DNA of 64,000 nt, taken from assembly GCA_947471745.1 (NCBI GenBank), contig CANJKZ010000011.1, forward strand, positions 1,178,001-1,242,000, given 5' to 3'. The notes under the pieces are model-generated. The model had not been told where the DNA came from. It did not search any database and worked only from the letters and a program-made list of their open reading frames with translations. Made by a program: the position numbers and the translations under genes. Source of the stretch: Closterium sp. Naga37s-1 (taxonomy: Eukaryota; Streptophyta; Zygnematophyceae; Desmidiales; Closteriaceae). Of this stretch, positions 56,601 through 64,000 are shown in pieces; positions within the stretch are counted from its first letter, which is position 1, and each line of letters begins with the position of its first letter.

Positions 56601-59600
56601 AAGACCAGCGGCTCCAGCAGCTCCACCACCAGCAGCACCTCCAGCAGCTCCAGCCCCAGAAGCACCTCCAGCAGCAGGCCCCGTAGCTCTAGCAGCACGG
56701 CGAGAGCGCCGAGCGTAACACTCACGGAGCCGCTGCGGAGAGAGGGGCTCCCGCCGTGACGGGACACCCGGAGGACCTCCAGACTCAGCACGTTCAGGCC
56801 CAGCACCCCTAGGCTCAGCACCCCTAGACTCAGCACCCCCAGGCTCCACACGCTCAGGCTCAGCACCCCCAGACTCAGCAACCCTAGGCTCAGCACCCCC
56901 AGGCCCCGCACTCGCAGGCTCAGCACCCCTAGCAGTACCAGAGTCGACAGCTACCTCGATTGGCTCGATAGGGTCTACCTGGGACACACGTGAGGGGGGA
57001 GGGGGTCTACCGGAGGAGCACCTGGTGCTAGGAAGAGTGGCAGTGCGGTAGGGAAAGAGACAGTTGTAAGATACCGACTCATCAAACGTGACGTCCTGAG
57101 AGGACAGAACCCGACGCGAGGTGGGGTGGTAAAACTGCCACCCAGGTGCGTCAGGGGGGGAAGCCAAAGAAGACGTAGGGAACGGCACGGGAGGACAGCT
57201 TGTCCGCAGAAGTATCGCGGACAAAAGCTCGAGATCCCCAGACACGGAACACAGACGCATCGCTAACCTTCCCCGTCAACCACAGAGTAGGTGTGGTCTC
57301 CGGCAAGGAGACACGAGGCTGAAGGTTGATCTGATGCGCAGCTTACTGAACTGCGAACGGCCACCGAAAATGGGGAGCAGCCGCATGGATCATGGACGTA
57401 CGAGCGACGTCCATGACCATGCCAATGCGGTGCTCAGCAATCCCATTTTGGTGTGGGGAGGCCGGAAGCGTGAACGTCTGGCGGATGCCCTCCGCACGAC
57501 AGAAAGCCCTCAGAAGGTCGGAGGAAAACTCACCACCCCTGTCTGAGTGCAGACGCAGAACAGGAAGGTCCGATCCGAAACCCTCGCTGAGCTGGCGACG
57601 GGCACCGCGGATCCAGTCGATCAACACCTCAGTGACCTAACCCTTGCGGTGCAAGGGGAAGACTGTGGTGTAACGCGAGTAGTCGTCAACGACCAGCAGA
57701 AAGTAACGCTCGTGACCCTGTCCACTGACGCGGGCTGGGACGCGGCAGTAAACACCTGACCAGACGCGGCTACCTGACCAAACGCAGTGACTGGAGGAGA
57801 CGCAGTAGTCAGTGTGTAGAGACTCGACCCAGGCTGACGGGTGAACGTGGCCAGGTGGCGGCCCATCCGAGAGCAAGTGCAGTGGGTCACACGCTGACCT
57901 CCAGGGGTGAACTGGTCAACCCACAAGTCCTGAAGGTCAGCTCCACTCACCAAGTTCGTAGAGAACGAGGGGAGGTGGAGTCCCGACAGCAAGCCCGACG
58001 GGGCCGCAGGACACGGTAGAACCGTAGAAGAGTGCGCAAGGACTGGGCTCCCAGAGGGGTCAGCCAGGGAGACTGCGACAGGCCGACTGAGCGGCGTGAG
58101 TGTGGTGCTATCGCGAAAGAAGGAGCGCGAAGCACCAGAGTCAAGTGTGAAAGTGTGCAAGGCCTCAGTAGGTGCAGTACCAGAGAGAGCAGACTCACCA
58201 GCACCTGGAGCGGCAGACTCACTAGTACCTGGAGCAGCAGACTCACCAGCACCTAGAGCAGCAGCCTCAATGCCTGGGTCGGGCGGAACACTCCGGTAAC
58301 AGTCACCCTCAGCACTATCAGTCACAGCATACATGGCAGCAAGGATAGCATCGAAACCAAGATCAAAGATAGCAACATTCTGCCTAAGTAGATCACCCCA
58401 GCGAGGGAGCTCAACAGCGTCAGGAAACTGGGCGCGCCAGGCGTCAGTAAGGTGACCAAAGCAGCGCTGCGCAGTGTGTGGCAGCCCGCACGTCTCCCCA
58501 CGGCGCCCGCCGGTGCGAAGAACGTAAGTGCAGGGACCAACACCCCCAGACCTCCCACGCCCAGCGTTCCACTCACGAAGCTGCTGAGCCGACGGGGTCT
58601 CACGGGAACGCGGCTGCTGCTGGCGCTGGCTACCATCAAAGCCTCCACGCTGCGCGGCTCCACCTCGACCAGCACCACCGCCGCCGCCACCTCCACCGCC
58701 GCTGCCGCTGCCTCCACCGCCGCTGCCGCTGCCTCCACCACCCCCACCGCCGCCACCGAAGCCCCCACCCCCTCCACCACCCTTACCTCCATCGCCACCC
58801 CCTCCGCCTCCTCCACCGCCTCCACCGCCGCCCCCACCGTCCCCTCCACCACCCTTGCCCCCCTTGCCCTTGCTGTTGCGGCACCTCCCACTAGGAGCAG
58901 ACGCAGTCCCGACCTCCTCAGTGCCATCGAGGTCGACAGCAGCAGTAGAAGCAACAGAGGGGAGAAGGGGGACAGGGGAACACCCCTAAAAGAAAGGGGC
59001 GCGAGGGTCGCCGCGAGAAGCATCTACAGCAACGATACTCTTCTCAGCTGTAGTGAGGCGCTCCTCTAGCAGGTCGACGGTGAGCTCGGTGGGGCAAAGG
59101 GAGAGAAAGCGGTCCTTGACTGAAGCAAGGGAGTCAGGGAGGCGGGTGACTAGGTAGTAAAGGGTGATGTACATGGGGGGAGGGTTCTTGGCACAGAACT
59201 CAGTGGGAAGCGCAGCACGGTAGCGGGCGTCACTAGTGCGGAGGTGAGTAATGAGGTCAGCGACTGTGGCAAAGGCGGCAAGGTCAGGGAACAGGTACGG
59301 CAGCATGAGGCGGCTGAGGGCAGCAGTGGCAGGGGAGGAGTAGCGCGCTACGACAGCGTCATACAAAGACTTAGCAGTCTTGTACTGGCCAAAGTGCGCG
59401 CGCTCAGCAGGCGGCAGGTGACTACGAACAGCAAGGCGAGCAACAGCGTCACGAGTGATCCACTGCGAGCGAACCGTACGGTCAGCAGTGGCAGCAGGTG
59501 CAGGAGAGACACTGGACGTGTGATCGAAAAGGGATACTCCGTCCTTAGAATCACACTGAAGAAAGAGCTGCAGGTCATCAACCCACACGTCAAAGTCAAC

Positions 59601-60538
59601 CGCACGCCCCTCAGCATCAATGGTAAGAACAGTAGGGCTAGCCATAGCGGCAGTAGCAGCAGTAGCAGCAGTAGCAGCAGTGGCAGCAGAAACAGCAGTA
59701 GCTGCAGGAGCAGTGCGGGCAGGGCAGTGCGGCTCGGCAGGGCGGCGCGGCTCGGTAGGGCGACGCGGCTCGGCTGGGCGGCGTGGCTCGGCTCCTGGCG
59801 GCGCGGCTCGAAGGAGCGGCGCGGCTCGGCTGGGCGGCGCGGGTGCTTACCAGGGGCGGGTGCAGGGCCGCGACTGGGGCGGCAGCAGGGCAGGGCCGCC
59901 ACTTGGCGGTGTCAGCGCAGGGCTGCGACAGGGCGGCAGCAGGGCAGGGCCGCGACAGGGCGGCAGCAGGGCAGGGCCGCGACAGGGCGGCAGCAGGGCA
60001 GGGCCGCGACAGGGCGGCAGCAGGGCAGGGCTGCGACAAGGGCGGCAGCAGGGCAGGGCCGCAACTTGGCGGTGTCAGTGTAGGGCCGCGACAGGGCGGC
60101 AGCCGGGCAGGGGGCTGCGACGGGCCGAGAAGGCAGGGGGCCGCGACGGGCCGTTAGGGTAGGGGGCCGCGACGGGCCGAGAAGGCAGGGGGGGGCGCGA
60201 CGGGCCGTTAGGGTAGGGTCGCGACGGGCCGTTAGGGCAGGGCCGCGACGGGCCGAGAAGGTAGGGCCGGGACGGGCGGCTCTAGGGCAGGGCGCGCGAC
60301 GACGCAGGTGAGGCAGGCGCGAGGCGCGCTTCGGGCAGGGCAGGAAAAAAAATCGTGGTGGGCCCTAAAAAAAAACGTTCCCACGAGGGAACCTGCTCAG
60401 AATACCATGTCAGAATAGTAAAGAACGGAATGACTGAATTAGCAAGAAAGTGGGTACAAGTAGGAAACCTAAAAGTGTTGTACCCTATATGAACTACCCC
60501 ACTACAGCCTAGACAGACTCTAGCATATAAGTTTGACA
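53609..60538 (-). mobile_element. Ty1-copia element F, full-length but defective, 6.9 kb
   Basis: LTRs of 131 bp at 60408-60538 (5') and 53609-53739 (3') differ at about two positions, and the element is bordered by the perfect 5-bp duplication TATAA (53604-53608 and 60539-60543). Primer site (reverse strand TGGTATTCTGAGCAGG) ends at 60407, GGGCCCACCA at 60365-60356, then a ggcggcagcagggcagggccgcgac-type leader (59690-60350). The 3' UTR block 53802-53846 is shared with B, D and G. Inserted in the gag of copia J. Confidence 0.92.
53969..59645 (-). pseudogene. Copia F gag-pol, multiply broken
   Basis: Gag MASPTVLTIDAEGRAVDFDV at 59645; a TAG at 58986-58988 replaces the Glu of FFEGYSP. The same frame continues through a Gly-rich tract and protease (LDSGASRSFF, about 58100) into a junction near 57770, where the zinc-binding part of integrase is missing and the text jumps to ASVDRV and a shifted VVDDYSRYT. 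The integrase core SDRGGEF and NGIAEHR survives in another frame to 57343, then a further shift leads into the Ala/Gly linker (56950-56230) and RT (MWIFRVKRPPGS, GFSQRQGVDFF, LDFSTAFLQG). A shift near 55010 and a TAG at about 54761 interrupt RT (YVDD present) before RNase H (GHADASWVDD, CEAEIY, TADIFTKAL) ends at 53969. Confidence 0.88.
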
Positions 60539-62435
60539 TATAAAACAAAGACAAGTGCATGCTTTGACGACAGATACGTCTATATCTGGAGCTTCTAGGT
60601 GGAATTGCTGTTGCAAATCACACATATTTTTCACTATTTCGATGGTAGTTACGCAGGACCCACGGCCGACACTGACGACTACTATAGCGAATCGCTCATG
60701 GCGTACGACGTACTGCTACGCAACATGTCGCCGACGGAGCAGCTGGGAATTCGTCCCTATAAGACATCACCTGCACCAGCCCTTGAAGCCTGGCGACACC
60801 TCACTTGGGTGTATCAACCCAAGAACTCAGTATCATCAAGCCGCCTACTCCAACAGCTACTGGAGACAAAGATGGGACAAGGGAGAAGGCCAACAATTAT
60901 ATCATTGTTGCCGGAGCTTACATGATCAAATCGCGAAACTCAGGAGCTCGATTTCAAAAGAGATATTTTGAATGGTGACCCTGGATTGCGCTCCTCCGGC
61001 AATAGGGGGCTATCTCGGAAACCCTATGCACCACCCTTCTCGACGAACAAATGGATATGGATCAGCAGCGGACCGCGCTGCGAAGAGAACGGGAAAGAAT
61101 CGCCTTCTACGCCGACAACAAAGAAGAGAGATGACCGCGGCGCCTCTACTGCAAAATTTGCAAACATTTTGGGCATCTGACCGAGCGGTGCAAATTCCGC
61201 TCCGCCCCTCGCCAGTCCAATCCAAGCACTTGGGCCGGCCATCAAGACGCAAGGCGAGACACGCGTCAAGCCCAGGGATATCAGCCCCCATCGCGCAACC
61301 TGAACACAACGGTTCAGGACCAGCAACAGCAGCTGTCGCAACCTGGACCCGTGCGAAATGTCATCAACAACATGACGATGACCCATGCGTGCGGAACCTG
61401 TCATCTCCGTGTGTGCACGCCGCCACCAGAACCAGCACGACATCCGATTGGGCTGTTCACAGATAATAATCCGTTGACCCCTCGACACGATTACGACGAC
61501 GATGACGACCAGGATTAGAATCTCCCAATCCCGCTGCTTGAAAGCCCCCTGCATATACCTGATTCACGGGCGGCACCTGTTGACTAGATTTCGTGCGAAC
61601 AGTTCCTGAAATTCGACACTCCGCACATCGTCACGCCACGATTGGTGCTGCTCGCGCGTGACGACAACAAAAGGTATAACACATGGTACATTGACAGCTG
61701 CTGCGGGCAGCACATGGTGGGCTCCGAGTGTTTCATATTCAACGCTGCCCCAACCCCCACGGCTACTTACATCACCGTGGCGAACAACAATTGCCTGCGC
61801 ACAAGCGCGCAAGGCATCGTGGTCCTCAAGGCACATGGGATTAAGACACACATCACGCTGAACGATGCGCTCATCGTGCAGAATATGAGGTTCAGCCTCC
61901 TCTCGGCGGCACAACTAACAGATTGTGGGGTCGAACTCAACACCGACCTGAAAACCCGCGATATCTTCCTCCACTACACGGCGCCTAACAAACCACGAAA
62001 GCGGATCGGACGAGCGCACTCTGAGAACGGCGTGTACGTGCTCAAGTTCGAGAATCCCGACTGCAGCGGCGACACGGATGAGGTAATCGATCTCGTCCCG
62101 CTCTGTTTCGAGCACATTCACCACTCTGAATGGAAGCATCTAGACGGCAGGCTTTGGGTGCTGCACCACCCACACAAGCGCGAAGTCGCGCTACACGATC
62201 CCGACCCCGATGGCATCTGCAGAGATTGCCACACGCCGACCGCATCGTTGAATGCGATCGCAGGACGAGGACTTGCCACCATCGCTGAAGCTGAGCGAAT
62301 CGCACCGCCAGACGAAGGAATGTCAAAATTGGAGCTCAAAGCGACAATGCGCCAAGTCTTTGGGACTCCAGAAGATCCCCTCCCTGGCACAGCCGCAAAA
62401 TGCCTTGAAGGACTCCTACGCGGAGTGTCGACGGG
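60539..62435 (+). pseudogene. Copia J gag-protease remainder
   Basis: Gag resumes with MELLLQITHIFHYFDGSYAG (60599-60925), then in another frame DQIAKLRSSISKEIF. A CCHC knuckle CKICKHFGHLTERC is encoded at about 61150-61190. The protease frame (61642 on) reads WYIDSCCGQHMVG, the copia DSGA motif changed to DSCC, followed by MRFSLLSAAQLTDCGVEL and the start of the gag_pre-integrase region, DGICRDCHT. Several frame changes make it non-functional. It fuses into LTR-like sequence near 62435. Confidence 0.7.
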
Positions 62436-62439
62436 AGTT

Positions 62440-63640
62440 GTACGTTGGCCTCGTCCTCGCTTGGGCAGAGCCGACTTCGTGGTCGGGTGCAGAGGTGGTG
62501 CAGCCGACAGCCTGCAGTGGGTGACGGCGACTTAGGCGAGCAGGTCGACGACCTTGGTCGACCTGCACGGGGTCACTTCAAAACCGCTGACGACGGGAAG
62601 CCGTCGGCCGACTTTACTGGAGTGGTCGACGAAGGGCTTCGTCGACTTGTGGGTAGCCGACGACGTGGTTGGCCAAGTCGGCTTGGCTAGCCGACTTGGG
62701 GATGAAGTTGGCGTGGTTGGCCGACTTCGAAGGTTAGTTGACTTGGAGGAAGTCGGCTACAATGGAGCCGACTTCGACAAAGCCGGCCGGGACTAGCGGT
62801 CGACGAAGGGACTCGTCGATCTGGAAGGTGACGCCGACTTCGTGAAGCCGGAGGGCAGTCGTCGACATGAGCGGCCGACGACCACGTACAACAGTTGGCG
62901 GGCACCTACCACCTAAGTCGGCGCCGACTTGAGACGCTGACTTGGGAGGCCGACCTGGAGAGTGGACGAATTGGTGAATTCGGCAGGTGGTCGTCGACTT
63001 GGGTGGTCGACGGGCACGTACAGCAACTGGTCGACATCGGCCACACAAGTCGGCGCCGACTTGGTGGTTGCCCAGTCGACCAGGTTACCTGGGCGATGGG
63101 GATCTGTGGAGGTGCGCGATCGTCGCCCATATGGTTTTGGCGAAGCTGACCTCAGTGGTGGTATCCCGAGGTCGACCTGGAAGATCAGGTGCAGACGTGG
63201 GCACGTGGTCAACTTGGTGTCTGTGTTGTGCAGGTGACGAAGCACAGCACACCGATCAACTGCGAGCACCTGCGAAGCAGGTGCGCTGCTGTCCTACGGG
63301 TGCAACGCTGTGTAGCCACCTTGCTGAAGCGTTGACACGCCGTCGACTTGAAGCGCTGGCAGACCGCGACTTTGCTCTGCTAGAGCGCGGTCGACCTTGC
63401 AGTGCTGGAACACGGTCGACCGTGCTGCGCTGGCAGTCGACATGTTTGCATGCTAGCTCCTGATGTAGTCAGTGTTGCTTTGTCATTGTCAACCGTTGTT
63501 GTGAACTTTTGCTAGTGAAACTCTTGCCAAATCTCCTCGTGAATGAGCAAGTAGTGAGAGCACAAGCAAACGACTAAGGAACGAACGCTACGATCACTCC
63601 TACCCCGTACCTACCCCGTAGACTAGCACCCGTTGTACAC
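62440..63640 (-). repeat. Inverted, diverged copy of the copia J LTR, rich in GTCGAC
   Basis: On the minus strand this region aligns by eye with 52150-53140: shared blocks include taggagtgatcgtagcgttc, gatttggcaaga, gactacatcag and cccaagcgaggncgnggcc. It is dense in GTCGAC and AGTCGGC motifs. It may be the LTR of another element in opposite orientation, or one arm of a rearranged J. Confidence 0.65.
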
Positions 63641-63689
63641 GTTATCTCCGCACGGAGGACGGTGTCGTGGAGCTTTTGAAACGCGCGGA

Positions 63690-64000
63690 ATGGCGCACCC
63701 TTACATGAAAGAAGAATTTATGAAGGTTTACCCCCACTGGCGCGACCCAAAGAAGAAACTTACCGTCGAAGAAGAAGAGGAGCTGGCGCGTCGCGAAGGA
63801 GAGGAGATTCGCGAGAAGAGTATTGCCAAAGCACGCATAACCTTTGCGTGCGGTGCGTGGGGCGTAGAAGCTGAAGGTAGCGCCTCCAATGAAGGGGGGT
63901 GGGGCAGCAACGATGGCTGGGGAACCAGTAGTGGCGGTACCTGGGGCAACTCTGGAGGCACTTGGGCCAACGCCGACGGAGGCTGGGGCACTACTAGCGG
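63690..64000 (+). CDS. Open reading frame with GW/WG repeats, cut by window end
   Basis: From the ATG at 63690 the frame stays open to the edge. It reads MAHPYMKEEFMKVYPHWRDP, a charged stretch with a run of five Glu, then GGWGSNDGWGTSSGGTWGNS and more GGTW and GGWG units, at least six Trp each next to Gly or in a similar spacing. GW/WG repeats bind Argonaute in RNA-silencing proteins (and occur in plant SPT5- and SPT6-related factors), but they also arise in low-complexity proteins. The frame is open upstream of the ATG too, so the start is uncertain. I do not recognise the N-terminal part. Confidence 0.45.
   Translation, partial: MAHPYMKEEFMKVYPHWRDPKKKLTVEEEEELARREGEEIREKSIAKARITFACGAWGVEAEGSASNEGGWGSNDGWGTSSGGTWGNSGGTWANADGGWGTTS

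Larger units (their letters stand above)
52150..62435 (+). mobile_element. Ty1-copia element J, 5' part, interrupted by copia F
   Basis: A roughly 1-kb LTR (start uncertain near 52150, end GCAACA at 53214) is full of GTCGACC motifs. Primer site TGGTATGAGAGCG at 53215. Gag starts at 53302, copia F is inserted at 53609 (TATAA duplication), and gag, zinc knuckle and protease continue to about 62435. The element then meets an inverted copy of its own LTR sequence, so integrase, RT and the normal 3' LTR are missing. Confidence 0.7.

Overview
This window looks like nuclear DNA of a plant-lineage eukaryote, most plausibly a charophyte green alga such as Closterium. That placement is an inference. 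The host genes are a plant-type SPT6 homologue and a plastid-targeted YGGT/YlmG protein, both with spliceosomal introns. The rest is Ty1-copia, hAT and pogo-like transposons, GC-rich minisatellites and short TTTAGGG-like runs. I see no bacterial operons, rRNA, tRNA or CRISPR.

Layout. 1-3526: an intron-containing hAT transposon (minus strand) running off the left edge. 3541-22907: about 960 codons of the N-terminal part of an SPT6 homologue (minus strand, 13 exons). The rest of that gene should lie left of the window, so the hAT element apparently sits in one of its introns. One SPT6 intron holds an 8.7-kb, roughly 435-copy array of a 20-bp unit. Most of the long introns hold partial copies of the edge of the neighbouring exon, with the splice site included ('exon-edge echoes'). 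22908-24220: gene-poor flank. 24221-48181: a nest of at least nine transposable elements: copia A (LTR interrupted by a hAT-like element, itself interrupted by a pogo-like element), copia C inside A, copia B inside C, the non-autonomous copia D, copia E, a different copia I, the 8.6-kb copia G inside the LTR of I, and copia H. 48605-50678: the YGGT gene, whose intron also carries exon-edge echoes. 50820-51441: a probable hAT-like MITE. About 52150-62435: copia J, interrupted by the 6.9-kb copia F, followed by an inverted copy of the J LTR. 63690-64000: an open reading frame with GW/WG repeats, cut by the right edge.

Most unusual signals: (1) exon-edge echoes in two unrelated genes, some expanded into minisatellites; (2) short palindromes of the type TTTTGAGTCGACTCAAAA or TTGAGGCGCCTCAA placed between the two copies of several local duplications; (3) a GGGCCCACCA box at a fixed 40-43 nt from the primer binding site in eight copia elements whose leaders are otherwise unrelated GC-rich tandem repeats; (4) nested insertions whose target-site duplications can be read exactly. 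All gene names rest on reading translated sequence and remembered family motifs; no database search was run.
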